Origin: a virus
Length of the DNA stretch: 30,342 nt
IMG/VR virus record: IMGVR_UViG_3300005367_000293
Span: 1-30,342 of that record
Direction: 5' to 3' (one strand)
A model generated the notes under the pieces. The model did no database searches. It was not told the DNA's origin and saw nothing but the letters and a program-made list of their open reading frames with translations. Shown here piece by piece: positions 23,427 through 30,342 of this stretch (positions within the stretch are counted from its first letter, which is position 1; every line of letters begins with the position of its first letter). The position numbers and the translations under genes were made by a program.

Positions 23427-26400
23427 TGCCTACAACCGACATCAAGAACAAGCTCCGCTCGGTCAGCGGCGGCAAGCTGCTCGATGCCAATCTGATCGAG
23501 GAAACCGACGACGCCAAGGTCTTCAAGGCCACCGAGAGGGTGGCTGTCGCCGCACTCGCAGCTTCGGCCAAGGACTGGTCGATCATGGTGCCCACCATCA
23601 CGACCGGCAAGTACATCAAGACTTCGGACGGCTCGCAGGTCACCAACGGGGGCTACGACTTCGCCGAGGTGGTGTTGGACGGCAGCGAGACGATCAGGCT
23701 GTCGGCGCGGGTCGGCAACAACGATCCTGCGGTTGCGGCATTTCTGGATGCGGGCGGTAACTTCATCCCCGGCACGGCCATCGCCGGGCCTGCCGCATCG
23801 CCGCGGAAGTACAATTACTTCCCGGTGACCGTCCCCTCGGCCGCGCGGAAGATGCGCGTCTCGATCCTGACCGGCACCGGCTCGACCCTCAAGATCGAGA
23901 AGCAGATCGCGGCGGCGCGGATCAACGAGGGCGGTGCGGCAGGCGCAACACTCTCGCGCTACGAGACCGTGTCGCCGCCGATCACGACCGGCAAGTACAT
24001 CGATGCGAGCGGTGTGATCCAGAACGACGCCACGTACTGCTATGCCGAACTGGCGCTGGACGGCTCGGAGCGCGGCATCGCGATCAAGGTCAAGCAGCAA
24101 CTCGCGACGGTATGCTACCTCGCCTGGTACGACGCCCAGGAGACCTTCATCCCCGGCGGATCGCTGACGGGGACCTCGGGGGGCAGTCAGCTGCCGGACA
24201 CCGTGGTCACGCCGCCCGACGGGGGGCGGCTGATGCGCGTCTGCGGCAAGACCTCCGGCATCACCGATATCAAGCTTCTCAAGGTGGCGACGAGCGTATC
24301 CGACAGGCTCGACGCGGCGGCAGCTTCCGCTGCGGCGGCGAAGGCCACCCTGCTCGCCTGGCAGGGGCCACTCGGGATCGCCTCGGCGGCCGGGCGCTAC
24401 ATCGCTGCCGACGGGTCGATCAATACGGCCGCCTCCTACACTTACCAAGAATACACGTTGACCGGCACCGAGAACGCATTCCGGGTCACCGCGACGGCCA
24501 CAAATTCCGGCGTGTCCTATGCCGCGTGGTACGATGCAGGCGGCAACCTTATCCCGGGCTCGGCGCTCGTGGGCGCCGGGTCAGCGACCTTGCACCCCGC
24601 CGAACTGATCACCAAGCCCACAGGTGCAGCCGTGCTGCGCGTCACCAGCTACCAGACGACCCCGCTGATCGAGGCGCAGGACGTCCTGCCGGCGGTCGGG
24701 GACAAGGTGGTCGCCAATACGGCATCGGCCGCCGCTGCCTTGGTGGCGGCCCAGGGATACGCCTCGCTGCCGCTGACGGCAGTAACCGGTAAGTACATCC
24801 AGCTTTCCGATGGCTCGATCCAGACCGCTAGCGGCTGGACCTATTACGAGGCGGCGATTCCAGCAGGGCTGGCTGGCGCCGCGAGCTTGCGCGCTTCGGG
24901 CATCGCCTACCTTACCAACGTCGCATTCGTCGCGTACTACAACGGCAGCAGCTACCTGTCCGGCGTCGGCGGAACCAGCACGAAGACGCAGAACGTCGAT
25001 ACCGTGGTCGCTATCCCGGCGAATGCCACCAAGGTTCGCTTGACGGTCAACGATCCCGGTTTCGTCGATATTCAGGTCCCCACAACGACCACCGGCGTGC
25101 CGGATCGCGTCGCGGCGCTGGAGCCGCAACGCGCGCCGACAGCCTACAGCTACGACTATGTCAGCGGGACGGCCATTGCGACGCTTACCAGCGATGTCGA
25201 TTATATGATCCTGATCGTCGGCACGAGTTGGTCGGCCGGCTTCAACAGCGACGCGGGCGACACGCCTGTCAGTGGCAGTGCCGTCGATCCCGGCAACGCG
25301 CTAATGTTCGACGTTGGCGTCTACCCGAACGGGCGAGCGGTCGCAGCCTACACCGATCTTCTAGAGCAAGTCTATGTCGGCACAAAGGAGACGCCTGCGT
25401 CCGGCATCGCAACGGCCATTCTCACCGCGCTCAACAGTCGCCTCGGCTTCAAGCCACGCCTGATCATGGCGGTGGGCGGCAAGGTTGGCAACGCCTACGC
25501 CGGAGGCGCGTCGGCAGGCACCGGCAACAAGCGTGGCTCCGATGCCTACAAGGAGTGCCTGCGCATCGTCAGCCGGGCGAAGAACATCAGCGCGGCGGCA
25601 GGCCGCAAGCTCAAGGTGCTGGTGATCGTCAACCTCTCGGGCGAGAATGAGAAGGCGGTCTATCCCTACGGCAACGAGCGCCAGTTCATTGACGCGCTGC
25701 GCCAGGGGCGCTTCAACTTCGACCACGACATCCGAGCGCTGACCGGCCAGCGCGAAGCGGTGCCGATGGTGACTTATCAGACGGCTTGGACCGACACGTC
25801 GACGTTCGGGAAGATGTCGCCAATCCAGTCAGCGCAACTGAAAATCCACGACCGCGATCCGCTGATCTTTCAGGCCGGGCCGGTCTACTATGTCGAGGAA
25901 GACGCGGCGAAGAGTGGCCACACGCTCGCGGTGTGGACGCGCCGGATGGGCCGCCAGTTCGGCAAGGCAATCTTGGAGGGCATCCTCGGTCCCTACTTCG
26001 TACCGCTACAGGTGATCGATAGCTGGTGGACCAGCACGACGACGTTCCGCCTCAAATATCCCGAGGCGTTGGCGTTGGAGAGCAGCGACACGAACATCGT
26101 TCTGTCCACGCTTGCCAATCCGGCAGGCAAGGGTATCGAGTTCGACGACGGATCGGGGTCGCCGCCCGCGATCACTGGCGTGGCGATCGTCACCGTCAGC
26201 GGCACAGCCAGCATCGCGAGCGGCATCATGACGATGGCCTCGCCCTCGGGTCCGGTCTTCGACAACATGACAGTCAGCGGCTCGGGCGTCACCGCTGGGA
26301 CGCGCATCGTGCGCCAAGTCAGCGCGACGACGTGGCAGGTCTCGCCGTCGCAAACGGTTGCCAGCACCACGATAACGCTGACCGCCGACGACACGCTGGA

Positions 26401-26596
26401 AGTGACGCTCGCCAGCGCGCCGACCGGAGTGCGTAAGCGCGCGCTGATCGCCTCGCGCTATCAGAATGGCGGCGGCGTGCTGGGCAAGACCAAGGGTGGC
26501 CGTTCCGGCATCCGCTCGGCGGCGTCGATCGACACGGACCCACTCGACGGCTTTGTTTCGTACAAGTGGGCGATGGCGGAAGAAGTGAAGCTCTAG
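23426..26596 (+). CDS. Large tail fibre with four tandem repeats and an SGNH-hydrolase domain
   Basis: ATG at 23426, 1056 residues. A ~50-residue N-terminus is followed by four related beta domains of ~130 residues beginning TITTGKYI (~57), PITTGKYI (~185), ASAAGRYI (~319) and TAVTGKYI (~451); each has a FLDAGGNFIPG / WYDAGGNLIPG-like core strand (weakest in the fourth). Residues ~590-865 look like an SGNH hydrolase: MILIVGTSWSAG (Ser 601/603), VGGK (block II), VIVNLSGENE (Asn 736) and DAAKSGH (Asp 826, His 832). A Ser-Asn-His/Asp esterase removing acetyl groups from surface polysaccharide is the likely role. The C-terminal ~190 residues are beta-rich. Adsorption and depolymerase-like activity together are inferred. 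Confidence 0.8.
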   Translation: MPTTDIKNKLRSVSGGKLLDANLIEETDDAKVFKATERVAVAALAASAKDWSIMVPTITTGKYIKTSDGSQVTNGGYDFAEVVLDGSETIRLSARVGNNDPAVAAFLDAGGNFIPGTAIAGPAASPRKYNYFPVTVPSAARKMRVSILTGTGSTLKIEKQIAAARINEGGAAGATLSRYETVSPPITTGKYIDASGVIQNDATYCYAELALDGSERGIAIKVKQQLATVCYLAWYDAQETFIPGGSLTGTSGGSQLPDTVVTPPDGGRLMRVCGKTSGITDIKLLKVATSVSDRLDAAAASAAAAKATLLAWQGPLGIASAAGRYIAADGSINTAASYTYQEYTLTGTENAFRVTATATNSGVSYAAWYDAGGNLIPGSALVGAGSATLHPAELITKPTGAAVLRVTSYQTTPLIEAQDVLPAVGDKVVANTASAAAALVAAQGYASLPLTAVTGKYIQLSDGSIQTASGWTYYEAAIPAGLAGAASLRASGIAYLTNVAFVAYYNGSSYLSGVGGTSTKTQNVDTVVAIPANATKVRLTVNDPGFVDIQVPTTTTGVPDRVAALEPQRAPTAYSYDYVSGTAIATLTSDVDYMILIVGTSWSAGFNSDAGDTPVSGSAVDPGNALMFDVGVYPNGRAVAAYTDLLEQVYVGTKETPASGIATAILTALNSRLGFKPRLIMAVGGKVGNAYAGGASAGTGNKRGSDAYKECLRIVSRAKNISAAAGRKLKVLVIVNLSGENEKAVYPYGNERQFIDALRQGRFNFDHDIRALTGQREAVPMVTYQTAWTDTSTFGKMSPIQSAQLKIHDRDPLIFQAGPVYYVEEDAAKSGHTLAVWTRRMGRQFGKAILEGILGPYFVPLQVIDSWWTSTTTFRLKYPEALALESSDTNIVLSTLANPAGKGIEFDDGSGSPPAITGVAIVTVSGTASIASGIMTMASPSGPVFDNMTVSGSGVTAGTRIVRQVSATTWQVSPSQTVASTTITLTADDTLEVTLASAPTGVRKRALIASRYQNGGGVLGKTKGGRSGIRSAASIDTDPLDGFVSYKWAMAEEVKL

Positions 26597-26629
26597 CATG
26601 CCGCCGCCACTCTACACCGGGGCGCTGAC

Positions 26630-27166
26630 ATGACCCCCGACTTCTCCGCTTTCCCGCCGAGCTTCGGCGGGAGCCTGCTGCTCTACACCTGGGCGCTCGG
26701 CTCGATCACGGCGCTGGCGGTCGTGATGAGCATGATCGCCGGGTGGATGGCGCGCGATATCTGGCGCGATCGGTACGCGGTCTACCTGACCACGCCCGTG
26801 CAGTGCTACCGGATCACCATCCTGCTCGCCAGCTTCACCGGCTTCGTGCGCAGCATGCCCGAGGCGGTCTACCTCTACTCCTGGAACGAAGTGCGGCCCG
26901 ACCAATGGGCGCTGATCCTGACGATCAAGCGCCTGGCGGACGGCATGTCGATCTTCCCGGGCATGGCATGGACGATCCTGTTCGCGCTCACCTATCCGGG
27001 CATCTGCCACGCCTGCAAGACGAACTCGATCTACGTGCAGACCGACCTGCTTTCGCCCTGGCCCAAGCTGGCGCGGCCGGCGCTGGCGCTCACGATCGCC
27101 TTCGTCATCGCCTTCCTCGTCGCAATCTCGAAGCTGTATCTGGGGGTCCACGGGGGTGCGTCTTGA
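26630..27166 (+). CDS. Unknown membrane protein (178 aa) of the lysis region
   Basis: ATG at 26630, 178 residues, with about four hydrophobic segments near 16-40, 60-75, 108-125 and 150-172. Segment texts include LLLYTWALGSITALAVVMSM and ALALTIAFVIAFLVAISKLY. A short Cys pair (CHAC) lies at ~126-129. I do not recognise a family. It overlaps the next membrane gene by 11 bases and sits two genes before the endolysin, so a holin-related or envelope role is possible. Four segments are more than in most holins. Confidence 0.72.
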   Translation: MTPDFSAFPPSFGGSLLLYTWALGSITALAVVMSMIAGWMARDIWRDRYAVYLTTPVQCYRITILLASFTGFVRSMPEAVYLYSWNEVRPDQWALILTIKRLADGMSIFPGMAWTILFALTYPGICHACKTNSIYVQTDLLSPWPKLARPALALTIAFVIAFLVAISKLYLGVHGGAS

Positions 27167-27578
27167 CGCTGTTTACGCCGGTACGGTCACACTCGCCTCG
27201 ACAGTCGCTGCGATGCTCCCCGAAGAGGGGCCGGTGGTGTGGGACTTCGGCGGCATCCTCGTGCCGGTCGTCCCGTCGCTCATTGGCGTCCTGGCGGCGC
27301 TGCTGGTGCGCATCATCGTCATCACATCGCCCAACCAGCGCAGCCGCAACCTGGGGGCCTACAACGTCGCGGTGACGCTGCTGACCATGCTCGGCGCAGC
27401 GACCTACATCACCGACCACCAGCTGGGGCCTGGATCTTCGTTCTGGACCGGCGTCGGCTGCGGCGCGCTTGGCGTCAGCATCATCGAGATCGCGCGTTCG
27501 CAGTTCTTCGCGGCGCTCAAGGCCGGTGCGCAGACGATGTTCGGCGCGCTGCTCAAAGGAAAGGACACAGGATCGTGA
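27156..27578 (+). CDS. Putative phage holin (three membrane segments)
   Basis: GTG at 27156, 140 residues. Hydrophobic segments at ~32-57 (FGGILVPVVPSLIGVLAALLVRIIVI), ~70-86 and ~97-112, and a Lys-rich C-terminus (LKGKDTGS), give class I-like holin topology. The gene directly precedes the lysozyme with a four-base overlap, which supports holin. It is longer than lambda S (107). The next small membrane protein at 28174 is the alternative holin candidate, so which one times lysis is not certain. Confidence 0.65.
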   Translation: MRLDAVYAGTVTLASTVAAMLPEEGPVVWDFGGILVPVVPSLIGVLAALLVRIIVITSPNQRSRNLGAYNVAVTLLTMLGAATYITDHQLGPGSSFWTGVGCGALGVSIIEIARSQFFAALKAGAQTMFGALLKGKDTGS

Positions 27579-28177
27579 CCGATTTTACCCGCAAGCCGGT
27601 GTTCGACACCGTGCGCGCGTTCCTAGGCCGGGGCTTCACCGCCGGCGAAGTGCGGCAGCTCGACGCGGCGATCGACGCCGGGCTGGGCATCGCGCCGCAG
27701 CTGGTGCCGGCGATGCGCACCTCGCCCGCGGGCATCGCCGTGATGCACAAGTGGGAGGGCTGCGAGAAGCGGTGCACCGATGGCCGGTTCGAGGCCTATC
27801 CCGATCCCGGCAGCGCCGACGGCAAGCCATGGACGATCGGGTGGGGCTCCACCGGGCCCGACATCAAGCCCGGCACCGTGTGGTCGCAGGCGCAGTGCGA
27901 CGCGCGGTTCGCGGCCGATCTGCAGGCCTACGAGCGCGCGGTGCTTGCCGCGATCGGCGATGCGCCCACGACGCAGAACCAGTTCGATGCACTGGTCTCG
28001 TTTCACTACAACACCGGCGCCATCGCCACCTCGCAACTGGGCAAGCTGCACAAGGCGGGCAAGTACGCCGATGCCGCCGCCGAGTTCGGCAAGTGGATCT
28101 ACAACAACCACAAGCCGATGGACGGCCTGCGCAACCGCCGGGCCGATGAAGCGGCGCTGTATAGGGGCGCCGCATGA
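27575..28177 (+). CDS. Endolysin, GH24 lysozyme
   Basis: GTG at 27575, overlapping the previous stop; 200 residues. Residues ~50-200 are a GH24 domain: KWEGCEKRCTDGRFEAYPDP with the catalytic Glu (E61), an Asp (D77) and the PWTIGWGSTG block (~85-94) with the conserved Thr, then QNQFDALVSFHYNTGA and GLRNRRADEAALYRG. It cleaves the glycan strand of peptidoglycan. The ~48-residue N-terminal extension (VFDTVRAFLGRGFTAGEVRQLDAAIDAGLG) is common in endolysins of such phages and may aid positioning. No signal peptide or SAR segment, so release by a holin is expected. Confidence 0.93.
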   Translation: MTDFTRKPVFDTVRAFLGRGFTAGEVRQLDAAIDAGLGIAPQLVPAMRTSPAGIAVMHKWEGCEKRCTDGRFEAYPDPGSADGKPWTIGWGSTGPDIKPGTVWSQAQCDARFAADLQAYERAVLAAIGDAPTTQNQFDALVSFHYNTGAIATSQLGKLHKAGKYADAAAEFGKWIYNNHKPMDGLRNRRADEAALYRGAA

Positions 28178-28560
28178 ACCTCTGGCAGTACCTAGATCGC
28201 CGCGGCGAGCGCATGCTCACGCGCGAGGGTCGCATCCTTCCGCACGACTTTCGGGGCTGGGTCGCGCTCGGCCTGTTCGTCCAGTCGAGCAGCCTGTTCG
28301 GGCTGATGTGCCTGCGCGAAGGCCTGATGGACAACCAAGGCTTCATGACACTGGCTTCGGCCGTGGTTGTGACCGGGTGGATCGGCGGCGTGGCGGCGTT
28401 CGCCTACTCGGCCGGCAAGCAGCAGGGCGAAGCCACAGCGCTGGCCAGCCAAGCGATGAACCTCGCCGCGAATGCGAACGGGGCCGGCGCCGACGTGGCA
28501 AAGGCCGCCGAGCAGGTCGCGGACGCCGCAGCCGATCGGGCAGAGGACTTCAAGCCATGA
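28174..28560 (+). CDS. Small membrane protein after endolysin (second holin candidate)
   Basis: ATG at 28174 in an ATGA overlap with the lysozyme stop; 128 residues. Two hydrophobic segments, ~28-48 (GWVALGLFVQSSSLFGLMCL) and ~57-79 (FMTLASAVVVTGWIGGVAAFAYS), and an Ala-rich helical tail (ASQAMNLAANANGAGADVAKAAEQVADAAADRAED). Two-segment topology with N- and C-termini inside is seen in class II holins, but many phages carry similar proteins of unknown function. Its position suggests a role in lysis. Confidence 0.7.
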   Translation: MNLWQYLDRRGERMLTREGRILPHDFRGWVALGLFVQSSSLFGLMCLREGLMDNQGFMTLASAVVVTGWIGGVAAFAYSAGKQQGEATALASQAMNLAANANGAGADVAKAAEQVADAAADRAEDFKP

Positions 28561-28703
28561 GCAACATCGAAGTTCAGTAGGCCCGGACGGCGAAGTGGAT
28601 GGACAACCCCGATGCCCCGGCGATGAACGCTGACAGTGCCAACCTCAACCTCCGCGTCATACCGACGCCTCTGAAACCGGAGACTTCCAATGCGACTGAC
28701 TGA
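28557..28703 (+). pseudogene. Small ORF interrupted by an in-frame amber codon
   Basis: ATG at 28557 overlaps the preceding stop (ATGA), the standard start in this operon, but TAG occurs at codon 8 (28578-28580). The same frame then runs to TGA at 28701-28703 with nearly all G/C in third positions early on (ARTAKWMDNPDAPAMNADSA, NLNLRVIPTP, LKPETSNATD), which looks like real coding sequence. An in-frame ATG at 28599 could start a 34-residue remnant. A single-base nonsense change is the simplest reading; amber read-through or a sequence error are alternatives. Confidence 0.45.
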
Positions 28704-28989
28704 TCTAGAACCACGTTTCTTTGTTGTGGGGTCCAACGCCCAACCGGTCGGCATTACTTTCAACTGCCCACATTGCCATGAGAGTGGACAGCGCCTTGCC
28801 ATCGCGCTCCATATGGACGGCACCAACTTTGATCCTGACCCGAAGAACGACCAGCAGTTCGCGACTGATGAAAGAGTGTGGACGATCACCAGCGGCGATA
28901 GTTTTTCGAACCTGACTTTGACCCCATCGGTTGACGCCAGTTCGTCGGGGCATTGGCATGGGCACATTACAAACGGCGAAGTTCGATAG
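28690..28989 (+). CDS. DUF6527-family protein (putative zinc-binding)
   Basis: ATG at 28690, 99 residues. It has MRLTDLEPRFFVVG at the start, ITFNCPHCHES (C26, C29, H30), VWTITSGDSFSNLTLTPSV (~63-81) and the closing GHWHGHITNGEV (H88, H90). This is the DUF6527 outline as I know it: a CxxC knuckle, the TLTPSV strand and a terminal HWH motif, probably together holding a metal. Hand counts give ~50-57% G+C, lower than its neighbours. Function is unknown; such genes occur as small accessory genes in phages. Confidence 0.78.
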   Translation: MRLTDLEPRFFVVGSNAQPVGITFNCPHCHESGQRLAIALHMDGTNFDPDPKNDQQFATDERVWTITSGDSFSNLTLTPSVDASSSGHWHGHITNGEVR

Positions 28990-28990
28990 G

Positions 28991-29401
28991 GTGACCTTCC
29001 TGATCCGCGCTGCTGCCTTCCTAGGCGTGCCTGCGCGCCTGCAGCGCCTCGTAGGCTGGGCACTGGCCGTGATTGTGTTGGTCGCGCTCCTGTGGGGTGC
29101 CAAGGCAGCTTACGACGCCAGCGTGATCGATCACCATCAGGCCAAGCAGGAAAAGAAGACCGTCAAGGCTCTCGACGTGGCCGCCGAGCAGCGCGCCACC
29201 GATGCGATCGTCAACGCCATGGCAGAGCGAGATCGCGAAAACGCCATTGCCGCGGCCGAAGCGGCTGAAGCGGCGAAGCCGCCGGCGGAGCGCGCCACGC
29301 TGCCTCCGACCACGCTGGCGCTCAACTGCGCCCGCTTCAAGCGCGCCTACTCGCCGGCCGAGCTGGCGAAGATCCCCGCCTACAAGGAGTTGTGCAAATG
29401 A
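28991..29401 (+). CDS. Putative inner-membrane spanin (Rz-like)
   Basis: GTG at 28991, right after the DUF6527 stop, is taken as start; an earlier in-frame start would overlap that gene by 59 bases. 136 residues. One hydrophobic segment (~21-38, GWALAVIVLVALLWGAKA) precedes a long charged helix (~45-93: IDHHQAKQEKKTVKALDVAAEQRATDAIVNAMAERDRENAIAAA in part), the N-in/C-out layout of an i-spanin. A Cys (~119) and LAKIPAYKELC lie at the end. With the signal-bearing protein at 29607 it could form a spanin pair that fuses the two membranes in lysis. No sequence signature proves it. Confidence 0.58.
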   Translation: MTFLIRAAAFLGVPARLQRLVGWALAVIVLVALLWGAKAAYDASVIDHHQAKQEKKTVKALDVAAEQRATDAIVNAMAERDRENAIAAAEAAEAAKPPAERATLPPTTLALNCARFKRAYSPAELAKIPAYKELCK

Positions 29402-29610
29402 CCGAGGACCAGATCAAGCAGATGGCAAACCGCTTCCTGGGTTGGAAGCTTCCGGCCGATTTCCACCCTGATGCAGGGATCAAGTTCGAGCCTCACGTCA
29501 ATCCTGGCGCGCAGTACGATCACGATCGCCAAGGTCCGGTAGGCACCAACCTGTTCACTGCCACCCAGGCGGAGGCGATGGTGAGGCACATGGTCGAGGG
29601 GCTCGAATGA
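29398..29610 (+). CDS. Small conserved phage protein of unknown function (70 aa)
   Basis: ATG at 29398 overlaps the previous stop and its own stop overlaps the next start, so it is an operon member. TEDQIKQMANRFLGWKLPADFHPD, GIKFEPHVN, GPVGTNLFTATQAEAMVRHMVEGLE form a pattern I know from many phage genomes, always a short protein with NRFLxWKLP near the start and GTNLxxxxQAxxMVRxMLEGL at the end. Its role is unknown. It lies between the two spanin-like genes. Confidence 0.82.
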   Translation: MTEDQIKQMANRFLGWKLPADFHPDAGIKFEPHVNPGAQYDHDRQGPVGTNLFTATQAEAMVRHMVEGLE

Positions 29611-29876
29611 AACGCCTCGCCCTCGCCGCAGTCCTGCTGCTCACGCTGCCCGGCGCCATGTGCTCGACGACGCAGGCCGGCTTTCCGTCCCGCGAGGACG
29701 TGATCGCCGTCACCGAAGCCAAGCCCAAGCCGGCGCCTGAAGTCCTCACCGACGCCACCGCGAACGACCGCTATAACAGCGCGCTCGAAGGTTGGGGCGA
29801 CCGCCTGCATGCAGCCGGCGTGCGGTTGTGCCAGTTCTACAACCGGACCGGCATGGACGTTCATTGCGGGGCTTGA
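29607..29876 (+). CDS. Secreted Rz1-like protein (candidate outer-membrane spanin)
   Basis: ATG at 29607 in an ATGA overlap; 89 residues. A signal sequence MKRLALAAVLLLTLPGAMC ends in Cys 19, but the residue before it is Met, so the lipobox (GAMC) is not canonical. The mature part starts with STTQAG and contains a Pro/Lys stretch (EAKPKPAPEVL) and WGDRLHAAGVRLCQFYNRTG with two further Cys. Size, exported N-terminus and position after a candidate i-spanin suggest an o-spanin; if the lipobox fails it may be a plain periplasmic protein. Its stop codon overlaps the promoter downstream. Confidence 0.6.
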   Translation: MKRLALAAVLLLTLPGAMCSTTQAGFPSREDVIAVTEAKPKPAPEVLTDATANDRYNSALEGWGDRLHAAGVRLCQFYNRTGMDVHCGA

Positions 29877-29902
29877 CCGACTCGGCATGATGTTCCGATA
29901 AT
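29873..29902 (+). promoter_or_regulatory. Strong sigma70-like promoter for the last two genes
   Basis: TTGACC at 29873-29878 and GATAAT at 29897-29902 each match five of six consensus bases, 18 bases apart. Transcription would start about 29908-29910, at the ATG of the next gene (29909), giving a leaderless message. No ribosome site is present before that ATG, which agrees. Confidence 0.65.
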
Positions 29903-29906
29903 GTTC
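29892..29906. promoter_or_regulatory. LexA (SOS) box of alphaproteobacterial type, overlapping the -10
   Basis: GTTC (29892-29895), seven bases, GTTC (29903-29906) is an exact GTTC-N7-GTTC direct repeat, the LexA operator of Alphaproteobacteria. It covers the -10 hexamer (29897-29902), so bound LexA would block RNA polymerase and DNA damage would release it. Confidence 0.68.
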
Positions 29907-29908
29907 TC

Positions 29909-30151
29909 ATGCCTGACGAACCGTTCCCGCTCATTCTCACCCGCGACCAGGTGCGCTTCGAAATCATGTTCGGGATGCATCAGATCGCCCGAGCCACGAT
30001 CCGGGATTGGGCGGGGGTTAAATCCAATCCGATGAAAGCGATCCAAGCGCGGGATGCGGCGATCGAGATCTTGCTGGCGCGCTTCGACTGGCTACAGGTT
30101 CGCGGGCCAGCGCCGATGGAGTCGATCTTCGCTGATCGCGTCAAGCCATGA
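29909..30151 (+). CDS. Unknown protein under a LexA-type box (80 aa)
   Basis: ATG at 29909 without ribosome site, at the predicted transcript start; 80 residues. It has FPLILTRDQVRFEIMFGMHQIARATIRDWAGVKSN, then an amphipathic helix (PMKAIQARDAAIEILLARFDWLQVRG) and a short tail. The outline is an all-helical, DNA-binding-sized protein but I do not recognise a family. Location after lysis genes and an SOS-type operator suggests a gene expressed on DNA damage, perhaps during prophage induction. Confidence 0.75.
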   Translation: MPDEPFPLILTRDQVRFEIMFGMHQIARATIRDWAGVKSNPMKAIQARDAAIEILLARFDWLQVRGPAPMESIFADRVKP

Positions 30152-30342
30152 GCGGGTGCCGCATCTGCACCGCCAACGATCGGGCCGCTCTGGTCGAGGA
30201 TGTGGCCCGCGCGATGTGGGATACGCAAAAGTCGACATCGCCGGTCGACGAGTGGCGGCCGTGGGATCAGGCGGGACCGTACTGGCACACGATGATGCGG
30301 CGCTTCGCCGAAGCTACGGTCGCAGCCTTGACCGGCTATTAG
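30148..30342 (+). CDS. Unknown protein (64 aa) at the window end
   Basis: ATG at 30148 overlaps the previous stop (ATGA); TAG ends at the last base of the window. MSGCRICTANDRAALVEDVARAMWDTQK has a CxxC, and DEWRPWDQAGPYWHTMMRRFAEATVAALTGY is rich in Trp. ALVEDVARAMW and a W-rich middle before a helix RRFAEATVAAL recall small phage proteins with unknown function. It should be co-transcribed from the promoter at 29873. Confidence 0.7.
   Translation: MSGCRICTANDRAALVEDVARAMWDTQKSTSPVDEWRPWDQAGPYWHTMMRRFAEATVAALTGY

Overview
The whole window reads as one tailed bacteriophage or prophage, with every supported gene on the + strand. By eye the DNA is about two-thirds G+C, has many GTG starts, and is packed with four-base stop/start overlaps. 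The likely host is an alphaproteobacterium, and a sphingomonad is my guess. The reasons are a GapR-like (DUF2312) protein next to the replication gene and a promoter overlapped by a GTTC-N7-GTTC element, the SOS (LexA) box of Alphaproteobacteria. Overall gene order is that of a lambda-type siphovirus.

Layout. (1) 1-3573 is the right arm as packaged: the end of an ASCH-like 'morphogenetic' gene, a protein with two tandem GapR-like domains, a D5/P4-type SF3 helicase, a 290-bp intergenic array of TACGGACGGT repeats in both orientations (candidate origin or operator), and a DUF6362-like HTH protein. (2) 3756-3840 is a cos-like region whose order of elements recalls lambda cosQ-cosN-cosB. (3) 3864-11920 is packaging and head: Nu1-like small terminase, GpA-type large terminase, an Acb2/Tad1-like nucleotide-sponge candidate (anti-CBASS/anti-Thoeris), gpW-like joiner, lambda-type portal, a prohead protease-major capsid fusion with an internal start, a DUF2190 decoration protein and head-tail completion proteins. 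(4) 11931-19922 is the tail: tube protein, a G/GT-type chaperone pair with a G GGA AAC slippery heptamer directly before the stop, DUF6441, a tape measure of about 1094 residues and distal-tail proteins. A low-GC secreted 'moron' with its own promoter and terminator candidates sits just before the tape measure. (5) 19926-26596 is the tip and fibres: a J-like hub, three small or medium accessory proteins and a 1056-residue fibre with four tandem repeats and an SGNH-hydrolase domain. (6) 26630-29876 is lysis: membrane/holin candidates, GH24 lysozyme, a DUF6527 gene beside an amber-interrupted ORF, and spanin-like proteins. (7) 29873-30342 holds a sigma70-like promoter overlapped by a LexA-type box, followed by two small unknown genes that appear to start leaderless.

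The cos-like region lies inside the window with late-right-arm genes on one side and terminase on the other. The source DNA is therefore probably a prophage or a circular/concatemeric form, not a mature linear end. No integrase, repressor, tRNA, IS element or CRISPR array was seen. The most notable points are the Acb2/Tad1-like gene, the SOS-box promoter, the programmed -1 frameshift, the tandem GapR-like protein beside a repeat array, and the moron. All functional calls rest on reading the sequence and remembered family features; no searches were run.
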